NCBI RefSeq assembly: GCF_000015865.1
Contig: NC_009012.1
Span: forward strand, 1,550,001 to 1,614,000
DNA from: Acetivibrio thermocellus ATCC 27405
GTDB taxonomy: Bacteria; Bacillota; Clostridia; Acetivibrionales; Acetivibrionaceae
DNA length: 64,000 nucleotides
Reading direction: 5' to 3'
Part shown: positions 45,498 through 57,012 of the stretch, piece after piece
How positions within the stretch are numbered: the first letter of the stretch is position 1
How the letters are laid out: each line of letters opens with the position of its first letter
The notes under the pieces: model-generated
The model's input: only the letters and a program-made list of their open reading frames with translations
Told to the model about the DNA's origin: nothing
The model's database searches: none
Translations under genes and position numbers: made by a program

Positions 45498-46886
45498 TTA
45501 GAAATCAAATTTCCCTTCAAAATACGAAAGTAGTTCGTCAATTTTAATCCTAACCTGCTGCATGGAGTCTCTGTCTCTTACGGTAACACACCTGTCGTTC
45601 AGGGAATCAAAGTCAAAGGTTACGCAATAAGGTGTGCCTATCTCATCCTGTCTTCTGTATCTCTTTCCTATACTTCCTGTCTCATCATATTCACAGTTGT
45701 ATTTTTTAATGAGCATTTCATAAATCTTATATGCCTCATCTCCAAGCTTTTTAGAAAGAGGAAGCACAGCTATTTTTACCGGCGCTATGGCAGGATGGAA
45801 GCGCAGCACAACCCTTATATCCCCTTCTTCCACTTCTTCCTCGTCATACGCATCGCAGAGGAAAACCAAAGCAACTCTGTCTGCACCGAGAGACGGTTCA
45901 ATACAGTACGGTATGTATTTTCTATTGGTGTTCGGGTCAAAGTAGGACAAATCCTCTTTCGAATGCTCTGCATGCTGTCTTAAGTCAAAGTCGGTTCTGT
46001 CTGCAATTCCCCACAGCTCTCCCCAGCCAAACGGGAACAGGTATTCAATATCGGTTGTGGCATTGCTGTAGTGGGACAGTTCCTCCTTTGAATGGTCACG
46101 CATCCTCAGGTTTTCCTTTTTAATGTTTAGGCTCAATAACCAGTTGAAGCAGAAATTCTTCCAGTATTCAAACCACTCAAGGTCTGTTCCCGGCTCACAG
46201 AAAAACTCCAGCTCCATTTGTTCAAACTCACGGGTTCTGAAAATAAAGTTTCCGGGAGTTATTTCGTTTCTGAAAGACTTTCCTATCTGTCCAATACCAA
46301 AGGGTATCTTTTTTCTTGTTGTTCTCTGAACATTTTTAAAGTTCACAAATATACCCTGGGCTGTTTCCGGCCTTAAATATATCTCGGATTTGGAATCCTC
46401 AGTCACTCCCTGGAAAGTTTTAAACATAAGGTTAAACTTCCTGATATCGGTAAAGTTTTTTCCGCCACACTCAGGACAGGTTACACCCTTTTCCCTGATA
46501 TAATTCATAAGCATTTCATTGGACCAGCCGTCAACCTTGACATTTTCATTGTTTTTAAGATTCCATTCCTCTATCATTTTGTCCGCCCTGTGACGTGTTT
46601 TACATTCTTTACAGTCAATCAGGGGGTCGCTGAAACCGCCTACATGTCCCGATGCAACCCACACCTGAGGATTCATGAGTATTGCACAGTCAACACCCAC
46701 ATTGTAAGGGTTTTCCTGAACAAATTTCTTCCACCATGCCTTTTTTATATTGTTTTTAAGCTCCACTCCAAGAGGTCCGTAATCCCATGAATTTGCCAAA
46801 CCGCCGTATATTTCAGAGCCGGGATAAATAAATCCTCGGTTTTTAGCCAGGGCTACAATCTTCTCCATTGTCTTTTTTACTTCCAT
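45498..46886 (-). CDS. glyS: Glycyl-tRNA synthetase, dimeric class II
   Basis: The 462-residue enzyme is the eukaryote/archaea-like alpha2 form. The class II motifs are visible: F-K-T-F-Q-G-V and R-P-E-T-A-Q-G-I-F, then [11 protein letters not shown] as motif 2, and a motif 3 region with G-A-D-R-V-A-L. A zinc-binding C-K-E-C with C-P-E-C lies in the first half. AAGGAGG precedes the ATG. No T-box or glycine riboswitch is seen upstream. Confidence 0.96.
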   Translation of the reverse strand: MEVKKTMEKIVALAKNRGFIYPGSEIYGGLANSWDYGPLGVELKNNIKKAWWKKFVQENPYNVGVDCAILMNPQVWVASGHVGGFSDPLIDCKECKTRHRADKMIEEWNLKNNENVKVDGWSNEMLMNYIREKGVTCPECGGKNFTDIRKFNLMFKTFQGVTEDSKSEIYLRPETAQGIFVNFKNVQRTTRKKIPFGIGQIGKSFRNEITPGNFIFRTREFEQMELEFFCEPGTDLEWFEYWKNFCFNWLLSLNIKKENLRMRDHSKEELSHYSNATTDIEYLFPFGWGELWGIADRTDFDLRQHAEHSKEDLSYFDPNTNRKYIPYCIEPSLGADRVALVFLCDAYDEEEVEEGDIRVVLRFHPAIAPVKIAVLPLSKKLGDEAYKIYEMLIKKYNCEYDETGSIGKRYRRQDEIGTPYCVTFDFDSLNDRCVTVRDRDSMQQVRIKIDELLSYFEGKFDF

Positions 46887-47027
46887 TAAAACGCCTCCTT
46901 AAAAAATACTATAAAAGTTATACACAGCAAAATTATATCCGGCAAAAAATATATATTTAAATTATATAATATTTTAAATTATATACCAGTGGTTCGCACT
47001 TTAACAGCCTCTAATTATAAGAATTTT

Positions 47028-48224
47028 TTAACCGTTTTTAATTGACAAAACCTCGTCCAAGATCCGGTGAGCCACGCCCTCTTTGCTCATTACAGGCAAA
47101 TCGATTCTGCTTCCGTCTCTTTTTATAAGCTTTACAATATTCGTATCAACCCCAAAGCCTGCGCCCTCCATAGTCACATCATTTGCCACTATCATGTCCA
47201 TATTTTTGGAAGCAAGCTTTAAAGCCGCATTTTCAAGAAGATTATCCGTCTCAGCGCTAAATCCCACTAAAATTCTGGATCCTTTTACCTTTCCGAGTTC
47301 TGCCGCTATGTCAGGGTTCTTTACCAATTCAAGGGTAAGTTTTTCCCCTGATTTTTTTATTTTTCTTTCGGCAACCGATGCACATCTGTAATCCGCAACA
47401 GCCGCCACCATAACTATAATGTCAAAATCCCCGTAGGATTTCATTACCTCATTGTGCATCTCCACGGCGGTGGTCACACAAACAACCTCCGCCCCCGGAG
47501 GCGGAGCAATGTTTACAGGGCCGGTCACAAGCTTCACACAAGCCCCTCTCTCCAAGGCGGCTTTTGCAACCGCATATCCCATCTTCCCCGATGAATGGTT
47601 CGAAATATATCTTACAGGATCAATCGGCTCCCTGGTAGGCCCTGCAGTCACAAGAACCTTTAAGCCTTCATAGTCGTTGCTTTTATTTAAAATTCCCTTT
47701 ACAAAGTCCACAATTCTCTCCGGAGACGGGAACCGTCCCTTTCCGCTGGTACCGCAGGCCATATGCCCCGTATCCGGCTCCATAAAGAGATAGCCCAGCG
47801 ACGCAAGTTTTTTGATGTTTTCCTGAACTATGGGATTTTCATACATCTTGTCGTTCATGGCAGGCACAAACAAAACGGGAGAATTTGCTGCCATAATAGT
47901 TGTCGAAAGCATGTCATCCGCAATACCCCCGGCAACTTTTCCTATGATATTGGCTGTCGCCGGTGCCACAACAATAAGGTCGGCTTTCTGCGCCAGGGAA
48001 ACATGCTGTATGTCCCATATCTTTGGCTCCTCAAACATGTCGGTTATTACAGGATTGTGACATATGGAGCGGAAGGTGAGAGGCGCAACAAACTTTACGG
48101 CATTGGCAGTCATAATGACATGCACATCAGCATCAAGCTTTTTTAATCTGCTGACAAGCTCCACAGCCTTGTAAGCGGCTATTCCTCCGCAAACACCCAC
48201 TACCACGGTTTTTCCTTTCAGCAA
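47028..48224 (-). CDS. coaBC: Phosphopantothenoylcysteine decarboxylase/synthetase
   Basis: This bifunctional enzyme makes phosphopantothenoylcysteine and decarboxylates it for coenzyme A. The CoaC half has V-C-G-G-I-A-A-Y-K, the catalytic His in D-I-Q-H-V-S-L, A-P-A-T-A-N and P-A-M-N-D-K-M. The CoaB half has T-A-G-P-T-R-E-P-I-D and S-N-H-S-S-G-K-M-G. The start is TTG at 48224, 7 bases from GGAGG, giving 398 residues; the frame runs on to 48344, but that extension resembles no CoaBC. Confidence 0.95.
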   Translation of the reverse strand: MLKGKTVVVGVCGGIAAYKAVELVSRLKKLDADVHVIMTANAVKFVAPLTFRSICHNPVITDMFEEPKIWDIQHVSLAQKADLIVVAPATANIIGKVAGGIADDMLSTTIMAANSPVLFVPAMNDKMYENPIVQENIKKLASLGYLFMEPDTGHMACGTSGKGRFPSPERIVDFVKGILNKSNDYEGLKVLVTAGPTREPIDPVRYISNHSSGKMGYAVAKAALERGACVKLVTGPVNIAPPPGAEVVCVTTAVEMHNEVMKSYGDFDIIVMVAAVADYRCASVAERKIKKSGEKLTLELVKNPDIAAELGKVKGSRILVGFSAETDNLLENAALKLASKNMDMIVANDVTMEGAGFGVDTNIVKLIKRDGSRIDLPVMSKEGVAHRILDEVLSIKNG

Positions 48225-48422
48225 AATCCCACCTCCCTGAATAAAAATAATATCTTTGAAAACGCTGTCTTGCAAGAAACTTAAAAAAATAAGATCAAGA
48301 TTTCGATTTTGATTAAATCGCAATCTCAATCTCTTAAAAACCACCTTGCTTCAACAAAACAAATTTATTCTTAAATTTTTGCGCAAAACATCAAATTTTC
48401 GCAAAAAATTCATGCAAAAGAA

Positions 48423-48659
48423 TTACTTTATACCACTCTTTGTTCTTATGTATGTTATTTTGTTTTCATTAATCTCATTAATTGCTACAGTAACCGGCTT
48501 ATCCGATTCACAATTGGTCAGTTTGTTGGCACCGTCCGTAAGCTGTCTGGCTCTCTTGGCGGTAGCCACCACCAGAGTATACCGACTGTCAACCTTTTCA
48601 AGCAGAGAATTTATACTTGGCTCAATCATGCTTGAAACTCTCTCTTTCTTCTCTTTCAT
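48423..48659 (-). CDS. rpoZ: RNA polymerase omega subunit
   Basis: The 78-residue protein contains the omega core: M-I-E-P-S-I-N-S-L-L near residue 11, R-Y-T-L-V-V-A-T-A-K-R-A-R-Q-L and the closing K-P-V-T-V-A-I-N-E-I. GAGGGAGGG precedes the ATG. It lies in the conserved order yicC-remA-gmk-rpoZ-coaBC. Confidence 0.95.
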   Translation of the reverse strand: MKEKKERVSSMIEPSINSLLEKVDSRYTLVVATAKRARQLTDGANKLTNCESDKPVTVAINEINENKITYIRTKSGIK

Positions 48660-48718
48660 AGAAGCAAACCCTCCCTCAGTTTAGCATTATATGAACTGTT
48701 AACTCTGCATCAAAATCA

Positions 48719-49330
48719 TCAGTTGTGTTCAAACTGACAAAGCACATCCCTGTTTCGCTTGAGCTTCAGCTTTTCTGCCTTGATTATGCTGCGCAAACCT
48801 TCCACTGCATCTTTAAGATTGTCGTTAACTATGATGTAATCGTAGTTTGAAGCATAGGCAATTTCTTTTTTTGCCCTCTCAAGGCGCTTATTCACCACCT
48901 CAACATCCTCAGTGCCTCTTTTTTCAATTCTTCTTCTCAACTCTTCAAAAGAAGGCGGCAAAATAAAAACCGAAACACATTCAGGATAGGCTTTCATTAC
49001 TTTTGCCGCTCCTTCCACTTCGATTTCCAGCAAACAGTCATAGCCACCTTTTATGGTATCCTCAATGTACTTCTTCGGAGTTCCGTAAAAGTTGTCACAG
49101 TACTCCACCCATTCAAAAAGCTCGTCATTTTCAATCATAAGCATAAATTCTTCTTTGGTCTTAAAAAAATAGTTTACGCCATCCACCTCGCCCACTCTCG
49201 GTGCTCTTGTGGTGGCAGAAACCGAAAACCTTATGTTGTTGTCTCCGGAATCCTTCAGCAAATTCAAAAGCGTGCCCTTTCCGGCTCCTGACGGACCGGA
49301 TACGACAACCAGCAGCCCTTCACGGTACAT
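48719..49330 (-). CDS. gmk: Guanylate kinase
   Basis: Gmk phosphorylates GMP to GDP. The 203-residue protein has the P-loop V-S-G-P-S-G-A-G-K-G-T, the GMP-binding T-T-R-A-P-R-V-G-E and G-V-N-Y-F-F, and the lid R-R-I-E-K-R-G-T-E. The ATG at 49330 is 9 bases from GGAG; the adjacent GTG at 49333 is an alternative start. It follows remA by about a dozen bases. Confidence 0.96.
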   Translation of the reverse strand: MYREGLLVVVSGPSGAGKGTLLNLLKDSGDNNIRFSVSATTRAPRVGEVDGVNYFFKTKEEFMLMIENDELFEWVEYCDNFYGTPKKYIEDTIKGGYDCLLEIEVEGAAKVMKAYPECVSVFILPPSFEELRRRIEKRGTEDVEVVNKRLERAKKEIAYASNYDYIIVNDNLKDAVEGLRSIIKAEKLKLKRNRDVLCQFEHN

Positions 49331-49342
49331 CACATGCCACTC

Positions 49343-49624
49343 CTATTCGTCGATTTCTTCCTCGTCGTCCACTTCAACATCCTCTGCTTCTTTTGTATTC
49401 AACCTGTGTGCTACCGTTTCAGGCTGAACGGCAGACAGAATAATATGGTCGCTGTCTGTTATAATTACGGCTCTCGTTCTTCTGCCGTAAGTGGCATCCA
49501 CAAGCATGCCTCTCTCCCTTGCTTCCTGGATTATCCTCTTTATCGGAGCGGACTCCGGACTTACAATGGCAACAAGCCTGTTTGCCGATACAATATTACC
49601 AAAACCGATATTTATAAGTTTCAT
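49343..49624 (-). CDS. remA: RemA-family DNA-binding regulator (DUF370)
   Basis: The 93-residue protein begins [12 protein letters not shown] and has [12 protein letters not shown] in the middle, both diagnostic of RemA. The tail is a run of Asp/Glu. In Bacillus RemA forms ring-like oligomers that wrap DNA and activate biofilm matrix genes. Its place between yicC and gmk is conserved in Firmicutes. Confidence 0.95.
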   Translation of the reverse strand: MKLINIGFGNIVSANRLVAIVSPESAPIKRIIQEARERGMLVDATYGRRTRAVIITDSDHIILSAVQPETVAHRLNTKEAEDVEVDDEEEIDE

Positions 49625-49642
49625 TAGAATCGTCCTCCCACA

Positions 49643-50527
49643 TTACTCAATATTTTGTATTTGTTCCCTAATCTTTTCCAATTCACTTTTAATCTCAACC
49701 ACATTCTGGGTTATGCTCAAATCATTTGCTTTAGAACCTATGGTGTTAATTTCCCTGTTCATTTCCTGAATCAGAAAATCCAGTTTTCTTCCGACAGGCG
49801 TGTCGGAATCACTGTTTAGGGTCTGACGCAGCTGGTTTATATGGCTTTCAAGCCTGACCAGCTCCTCGTCAATGTTGCATCTGTCAGCAAAAATGGCAAC
49901 TTCCATTGCCAGGCGATTCTCATCTATCACCTGCTGTTCCAATATTTCCTTTATTCTATTTTCAAGTTTACATTTATATTCTTTTACAACTTCCGGTGCT
50001 CTTATGCTTATTTCCTGAACAACTTTTTCAATAGCATCCGTCCTTTCAAGCAAATCATTTTTCAAGCCTTCGCCCTCTGTCTCTCTCATGCTTATCAAAG
50101 AATCAAGGGCGTGGCTTAAAGCTTCATAAAGAAGATTCCAGATTTTCTCCTCATCTTCTTCGGGTTTTTCCACTTTCAGAATATCAGGGAATTTTGCTAT
50201 GAGAGATACGGATATATCATCTTTCAATCCGTATTTATCCCTTAAATACTCCACACTTTTAATATATGTTTTTGCAAGCCCTTCATCAATCAAAATATTT
50301 TTTGAATCTTCACTAAAATCTTCATAGTTAATGAAGACATCTACCTTCCCCCTTGAAATACTTTTTCCTATTACTTCCCTTACTTTATCTTCAAGAAAGG
50401 ATATCTGCCTTGGTAATTTTATATAAATGTCACAATATCTATGGTTCACGGTTTTAATCTCAACCAGAAACTCCCGGCCGTCAGCTTGGGCTCTTCCTCT
50501 CCCAAAACCTGTCATACTTCTTATCAT
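49643..50527 (-). CDS. yicC: YicC/YloC-family endoribonuclease
   Basis: The 294-residue protein opens with M-I-R-S-M-T-G-F-G-R-G, the family hallmark, and has a C-terminal half with G-R-K-L-D-F-L-I-Q-E-M-N-R-E. YicC proteins are metal-dependent RNA endonucleases involved in small-RNA turnover. It is the first gene of the yicC-remA-gmk-rpoZ-coaBC series. Confidence 0.95.
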   Translation of the reverse strand: MIRSMTGFGRGRAQADGREFLVEIKTVNHRYCDIYIKLPRQISFLEDKVREVIGKSISRGKVDVFINYEDFSEDSKNILIDEGLAKTYIKSVEYLRDKYGLKDDISVSLIAKFPDILKVEKPEEDEEKIWNLLYEALSHALDSLISMRETEGEGLKNDLLERTDAIEKVVQEISIRAPEVVKEYKCKLENRIKEILEQQVIDENRLAMEVAIFADRCNIDEELVRLESHINQLRQTLNSDSDTPVGRKLDFLIQEMNREINTIGSKANDLSITQNVVEIKSELEKIREQIQNIE

Positions 50528-50596
50528 AATTCTGCCAACCTCTTTATAGATTTTTCACATTTTACTCACTTCGTATTATAACATAATTTTAAACAA

Positions 50597-50800
50597 TTAA
50601 AAGGCTTTTACTTTAATTTTTATATGTTTTTTCGTATTATCTCCAAATTGCTTGATAATTACAATTCTTTCCGTAATATTTTCCCATTTATGTTTTGATT
50701 CACTAAAACAGGGTGCCTTCCAATACGCACCCTTGCTACCAATTAATAGATTATCATTTATTAAAATTATCCTAAACTTATCCGGTGACAAACTACCCAT
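50597..50800 (-). CDS. Doubtful 67-residue hypothetical ORF
   Basis: The ATG at 50800 opens a 67-codon frame rich in Lys and Ile, with a plausible segment containing Y-W-K-A-P-C-F-S-E-S and a basic C terminus. There is no clear ribosome site, and a stop lies two codons upstream of the ATG. It may be the 3' remnant of a larger gene or a chance frame. It occupies most of the gap between the cheY-like gene and yicC. Confidence 0.3.
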   Translation of the reverse strand: MGSLSPDKFRIILINDNLLIGSKGAYWKAPCFSESKHKWENITERIVIIKQFGDNTKKHIKIKVKAF

Positions 50801-50877
50801 TATTTATTCTACTATCCATAATTTACTCTGATACCTATCCCAATCACAATACTCATTCTCACCGGTCCGTCAAAGAT

Positions 50878-51249
50878 TCAGTTCTCCGTCACATTTTTGA
50901 TGGCCTGCAATACTCTGCTCTTTTCAAAAGGTTTTACCACAAAATCCTTAGCTCCCTGCTTTATTGCCTCAATCACCATCGACTGCTGGCCCATGGCCGA
51001 GACCATGATAATTTTGGTGTCCGGGCTGCATTTTAGTATTTCCTTTACTGCAGTCAAACCATCCATATCCGGCATTGTTATGTCAAGGGTCATGATATCA
51101 GGCTTGAAAAGCTGTGCCTTTTGTATTGCCTCAAATCCGTTTGCTCCTTCTGCCACAACCTTGTAGGTTTCAACTTCTTCTATTATTTTTTTCAGAAGTG
51201 TGCGCATAAAAACAGCATCATCTACGACAACAAATGTGAGCTCTTTCAT
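50878..51249 (-). CDS. CheY-like single-domain response regulator
   Basis: The 123-residue protein is a receiver domain only: V-V-V-D-D-A near the N terminus, the phosphorylated Asp in M-T-L-D-I-T-M-P, and Lys in V-V-K-P-F. Its ATG overlaps the stop of rsmE by four bases (ATGA), so it is translated as the last gene of the heat-shock operon. Chemotaxis CheY proteins have this form, but the position does not tie it to a chemotaxis cluster. Confidence 0.92.
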   Translation of the reverse strand: MKELTFVVVDDAVFMRTLLKKIIEEVETYKVVAEGANGFEAIQKAQLFKPDIMTLDITMPDMDGLTAVKEILKCSPDTKIIMVSAMGQQSMVIEAIKQGAKDFVVKPFEKSRVLQAIKNVTEN

Positions 51250-51989
51250 GCCCCCACATCCCCCAGTTCATACATTAATATCGACAAAACAGCAATCCCG
51301 GCGGTCTCGGTCCTCAATATCCTTGGACCCAGGGTCACAGGACATATACCGCAAGAGACAGCTGTTTCAATTTCCGTTTCCGTAAAGCCTCCTTCAGGCC
51401 CAATAAACACAGACACTTTTTCTACTGAGGAGCTGCTTGAAAGCACTTCTTTTAACTTGATTCCCGTCTCTTTTTCATAGGGTATCAAAGCAAGGGAACT
51501 TCCTTTTGCATTATCCAAAGCCTCTTTAAAACTCAACGGAATTCCCACTTTGGGAATAATGCCTCTGTTGCACTGTTTGGCCGCTTCCATGGATATTCTG
51601 TTCCATCGTTCATACTTTTTGCTGCCGCTTTTTTCATCCATTTTTACCACGGTTCTTTCGGTAATAACAGGAACAATCTCATTAATCCCCAATTCCACGG
51701 CCTTTTGAATAATATAATCCATTTTATCCGACTTTGGCAGTCCTTGAAAAAGGGTAACCTTTAAAGGAGGTTCGGTAGCATTCTTCATCGCCTCAACAAT
51801 TCTGGTATTTATCACGGCATCTTCAATTTTTTCTATCTCAACCAAATAATCCGTTCCCTCTCCGTCACAAACAGTTACCTTGTCTCCCTTTCCCAATCGC
51901 AGAACTTTTTTTATATGGTTAAAATCCTCACCGGATATATTGATGAAATCACCGTATATGTCACTTTTTCTTACAAAGAATCTAGGCAT
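51246..51989 (-). CDS. rsmE: 16S rRNA (uracil1498-N3)-methyltransferase
   Basis: RsmE methylates U1498 of 16S rRNA. The 247-residue product from M-P-R-F-F has the SPOUT knot motifs I-G-P-E-G-G-F-T and L-G-P-R-I-L-R-T-E-T-A. The ATG at 51989 overlaps the end of prmA by about 19 bases; the ribosome site is weak, consistent with translational coupling. Firmicutes usually have it after prmA, as here. Confidence 0.94.
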   Translation of the reverse strand: MPRFFVRKSDIYGDFINISGEDFNHIKKVLRLGKGDKVTVCDGEGTDYLVEIEKIEDAVINTRIVEAMKNATEPPLKVTLFQGLPKSDKMDYIIQKAVELGINEIVPVITERTVVKMDEKSGSKKYERWNRISMEAAKQCNRGIIPKVGIPLSFKEALDNAKGSSLALIPYEKETGIKLKEVLSSSSSVEKVSVFIGPEGGFTETEIETAVSCGICPVTLGPRILRTETAGIAVLSILMYELGDVGA

Positions 51990-52912
51990 CTTAAAACAAT
52001 CGCCACCCATTCCCCCATCTCAATAATTTCCACACACTCAAAACCTTTTCTCAAACACTCGTCCAGCACTTCCTGCTTTCTTTCTTTGATAATTCCCGAC
52101 GCAATAAAAAGCCCGTCTTTTTTCAAATAATACGGCACTCTTGATGATATGTCCATAATAACATTGGCAATAATATTGGCAACAACAATATCTCTTTTTT
52201 CCTTTTCAATATCGTCCAAAACACCTTTAAAAACGCGGACATTGTCAACTTTGTTAAGCTCAAGGTTCTCTTTTGCCACCTTTACCGCCACTTCGTCAAT
52301 ATCCACGGCAGTGACTTCCGCCGCTCCCAATTTGCTTGCTATTATGGACAAAATTCCCGTACCGCAGCCGACATCGATAACTCTGCATCCGTCCTTTACA
52401 TATTTGTCAAGCAAAACCGCACACATTTTAGTGGTTTCATGGGTGCCCGTGCCAAAAGCCATGCCCGGATTCATTTCAATAATTATTTCACCGTCTTTAT
52501 TATCGTAATTTTCCCAGGAAGGCTTAACAATCAATCTGTCTGTAAGGTGAAGAGGTTTGTAATATTTTTTCCATGAATTACTCCAATCCTCTTCATCCAT
52601 TTCGGCATAACCGCAGTATCCTTCACCGACATTTAAGAAAGTGCCGATAAAAGCAAGCTTTTCTTTTATGAGCGACACAAGCTCCGGTACATTGGTCTCA
52701 CCCGGGAAATACGCTTTTACAACCACGTCCTCTCCCAGGGAATTCAAAAACTCATCATCGACATAGTCAATGGAATTGGATTTTTGTGTCTCCCTTCTTA
52801 TTTCATTGGGGTCCTCGATGGCAACCCCTCCCGCTCCGATTGAAGTAAGCATATAAGATATGGCATCACATGCTTCTTCTGTTGTTTTTATCTTAATTTC
52901 AATCCATTTCAC
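51971..52912 (-). CDS. prmA: Ribosomal protein L11 methyltransferase
   Basis: PrmA trimethylates ribosomal protein L11. The 313-residue enzyme has an N-terminal substrate-recognition domain and a SAM domain with I-D-V-G-C-G-T-G-I-L-S-I and the catalytic-region N-P-G-M-A-F-G-T-G-T-H-E-T. It follows dnaJ by 17 bases. Confidence 0.96.
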   Translation of the reverse strand: MKWIEIKIKTTEEACDAISYMLTSIGAGGVAIEDPNEIRRETQKSNSIDYVDDEFLNSLGEDVVVKAYFPGETNVPELVSLIKEKLAFIGTFLNVGEGYCGYAEMDEEDWSNSWKKYYKPLHLTDRLIVKPSWENYDNKDGEIIIEMNPGMAFGTGTHETTKMCAVLLDKYVKDGCRVIDVGCGTGILSIIASKLGAAEVTAVDIDEVAVKVAKENLELNKVDNVRVFKGVLDDIEKEKRDIVVANIIANVIMDISSRVPYYLKKDGLFIASGIIKERKQEVLDECLRKGFECVEIIEMGEWVAIVLRCLDSL

Positions 52913-52929
52913 CTATTTTTCCTCCAATA

Positions 52930-54090
52930 CTACATGCCCAAAGCATCTTTCATTTTATTAAAAAATCCTTTTCTCTGCTCGTGTACCTCATCACCCACGA
53001 GTTCTGCAAACTGTCTTAAAACCTCTTTCTGTTTTTCATTAAGTTTTCTCGGCACTTCAATATTTACCTTTACATACTGGTCTCCTCTGCCGCTGCTTCT
53101 TAAGAAAGGTATTCCTTTCCCTTTAAGCTTAAATACAGTGCCTGTCTGAGTACCTTCAGGAATAACAATTTTTTCCTTTCCATCCAGTGTTGGGACTTCA
53201 ATCTCAGCTCCCAGCGCCGCCTGGGTAAAAGTTATGGGAATCTCACAGTTAACGTCGTTGCCATGTCTTTTGAAAATTGGATGTGGTTTCACCTTGATGG
53301 TTATGAAAAGGTCACCGGACGGCCCGCCTTTAATTCCATGCTCGCCCTCACCTCTTAATGATATCGTCTCACCGTTGTCAATACCGGCAGGTATCCTAAC
53401 CTTCAGTTTGGTATGCTTTCTTACCCTTCCTTTGCCGCCACAAGTTTCACAAGGATTTGTAATAATTTTGCCTTCACCGTGGCATACGTCACATGTTCTT
53501 ACATTGACAATCTGTCCAAAAGGTGTTCTCTGCTTGTACTGCACCTGGCCAGTTCCGTTACACTGCCTGCATGTAACAGGCTGATGACCGGGCTTTGTTC
53601 CGGAACCGCTGCAAGTCGGACATATTTCCAACCTGCTGACCGTAACTTCCTTCTCTGTTCCGAAAGCTGCCTCTTCAAATGAGACTTCCATGGAATACTT
53701 AAGATCCGCACCCTTTTGAGGCCCTCTTCTTGCACTGGAAGTTCTGGTTCCAAATCCACTTCCGAAAAACGCTTCAAAAATATCTCCAAATCCGCCAAAA
53801 TCAAAATCGCCAAATCCACCGGTAAATCCCCCGCCAAAACCTCCTCCGCCAAAACCGTTGGGATCAAATGCGGAATGGCCGAATTGGTCATAACGCGCTC
53901 TTTTCTGCGGGTCACTTAATACCTCATAGGCTTCATTAATTTCCTTAAATTTTGCTTCGGCAGCCTTATCACCGGGATTCATATCAGGGTGATACTGTTT
54001 AGCAAGCTTTCTGTAAGCTTTTTTTATTTCTGCATCGGATGCACCTCTGTCAACTCCAAGGATCTCGTAATAATCCCTTTTGCCTGCCAT
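52930..54090 (-). CDS. dnaJ: Chaperone DnaJ
   Basis: DnaJ delivers unfolded proteins to DnaK and stimulates its ATPase. The 386 residues have a J domain with H-P-D near residue 35, a Gly/Phe-rich region (about 75-110) and four zinc motifs: [24 protein letters not shown] and C-E-T-C-G-G-K-G. It is a complete type I DnaJ. Confidence 0.97.
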   Translation of the reverse strand: MAGKRDYYEILGVDRGASDAEIKKAYRKLAKQYHPDMNPGDKAAEAKFKEINEAYEVLSDPQKRARYDQFGHSAFDPNGFGGGGFGGGFTGGFGDFDFGGFGDIFEAFFGSGFGTRTSSARRGPQKGADLKYSMEVSFEEAAFGTEKEVTVSRLEICPTCSGSGTKPGHQPVTCRQCNGTGQVQYKQRTPFGQIVNVRTCDVCHGEGKIITNPCETCGGKGRVRKHTKLKVRIPAGIDNGETISLRGEGEHGIKGGPSGDLFITIKVKPHPIFKRHGNDVNCEIPITFTQAALGAEIEVPTLDGKEKIVIPEGTQTGTVFKLKGKGIPFLRSSGRGDQYVKVNIEVPRKLNEKQKEVLRQFAELVGDEVHEQRKGFFNKMKDALGM

Positions 54091-54221
54091 CCAACCAACT
54101 CCTCCATGTTATACATGAATCTATATAAATCTCGAGCTGTGTTAAATCTCAAATATCTCCGATTCTTCTTTCAGATTATACCACACCACAATATGCCACT
54201 GCAATAAAAGTGAAATTAAAT

Positions 54222-54256
54222 AAGAGCCAAAGCCATATTCATGACTTTGGCCTTAC
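54222..54256 (-). promoter_or_regulatory. Hairpin between dnaK and dnaJ
   Basis: GCCAAAG pairs with CTTTGGC, extended by CAT/ATG after a mismatch, and on the minus strand is followed by a broken T tract. It could be a leaky terminator or a processing site that lowers dnaJ relative to dnaK. Confidence 0.5.
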
Positions 54257-54298
54257 ATTCTTTTGTGATGTATACAAAATAATATCAAAAACGTGAAA

Positions 54299-56140
<1,842 letters not shown>

Positions 56141-56221
56141 TTAAATTATAAAGTATAAGTTTAAGTGAATTCTGCGATTTATTTTTTAAAGCACCAGTAG
56201 AATTCCCTACTTAATGCACTA

Positions 56222-56902
56222 TCAGTTTGCAACCTTTACCATGCTGTGTCTTATAACCTTGTCCTTAAATTTATATCCTTTCTGGAATTCTTCAACAATA
56301 ACGTTTTCCTCATATTCGGAATCCTCTATGTGCATAACCGCATTATGTAAGTTTGGGTCGAATTTCTCGCCCAAAGCTTTTATCTCTTCAACGCCAAGCT
56401 TTGTCATAATTTCTTTAAACTGGCGATAAATTAATTCTATACCTTCCCTCAACGCCTTAAAATCAGCTTCCTTTTCTGATGCCAAAAGAGCTCTTTCAAT
56501 ATTGTCAACCACCGGCAGAAAAGATGCAACCACATCACTCATGGCATCAGTGTAAATGGCTTCCTTTTCTTTAACAGTCCTCTTTTTATAATTGTCAAAC
56601 TCTGCCGCCGTCCTCTGCAGCATGCTAAAGTACTCTTCACACTTTTTTGTCTTTTCCTCCAACTGACTTTTAAGATTATCTATTTCTTCCTTGAGGGAAG
56701 CCTCACAAGCAGCCTCACAACCGGTCTCATCATTAACCTCATTTACTGCTTCATTTTCAGCCGCGTTCCCAGCTCCGTTTGCGGCTTCATCAACCGCCTC
56801 ACAGGCGGCTTCTTTGTTATCCGCTGCCTCTTCGCAAGCTATTTCTTTATCTTTGCCAAGATCTCCGTCATTTTTTATCTCGTTGCTGATTTCATCTTTC
56901 AT
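56222..56902 (-). CDS. grpE: Nucleotide exchange factor GrpE
   Basis: GrpE releases ADP from DnaK. The product from ATG 56902 has 226 residues. An N-terminal stretch rich in Ala, Glu, Asn and Cys (about 1-75) is unusually long; a coiled coil (about 75-120) and the C-terminal beta domain, with F-D-P-N-L-H-N-A-V and Y-K-F-K-D-K-V-I-R-H, follow. The longer frame to 56971 is rejected because GGGAGGG lies inside it. Confidence 0.94.
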   Translation of the reverse strand: MKDEISNEIKNDGDLGKDKEIACEEAADNKEAACEAVDEAANGAGNAAENEAVNEVNDETGCEAACEASLKEEIDNLKSQLEEKTKKCEEYFSMLQRTAAEFDNYKKRTVKEKEAIYTDAMSDVVASFLPVVDNIERALLASEKEADFKALREGIELIYRQFKEIMTKLGVEEIKALGEKFDPNLHNAVMHIEDSEYEENVIVEEFQKGYKFKDKVIRHSMVKVAN

Positions 56903-57012
56903 CAAGGTCGTATAACCCTCCCTGTAATTTCTTGTTTTTATTTTTAATGCATCCGATTGCTCCGGCAACATATTTTACCGCTTCAAAACAGTCTTAAAGC
57001 TTTATCTAAGTT

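Noticed and set aside
48225..48344. N-terminal extension of coaBC
   Set aside because: It resembles no CoaBC protein and ends with the GGAGG of the TTG start.
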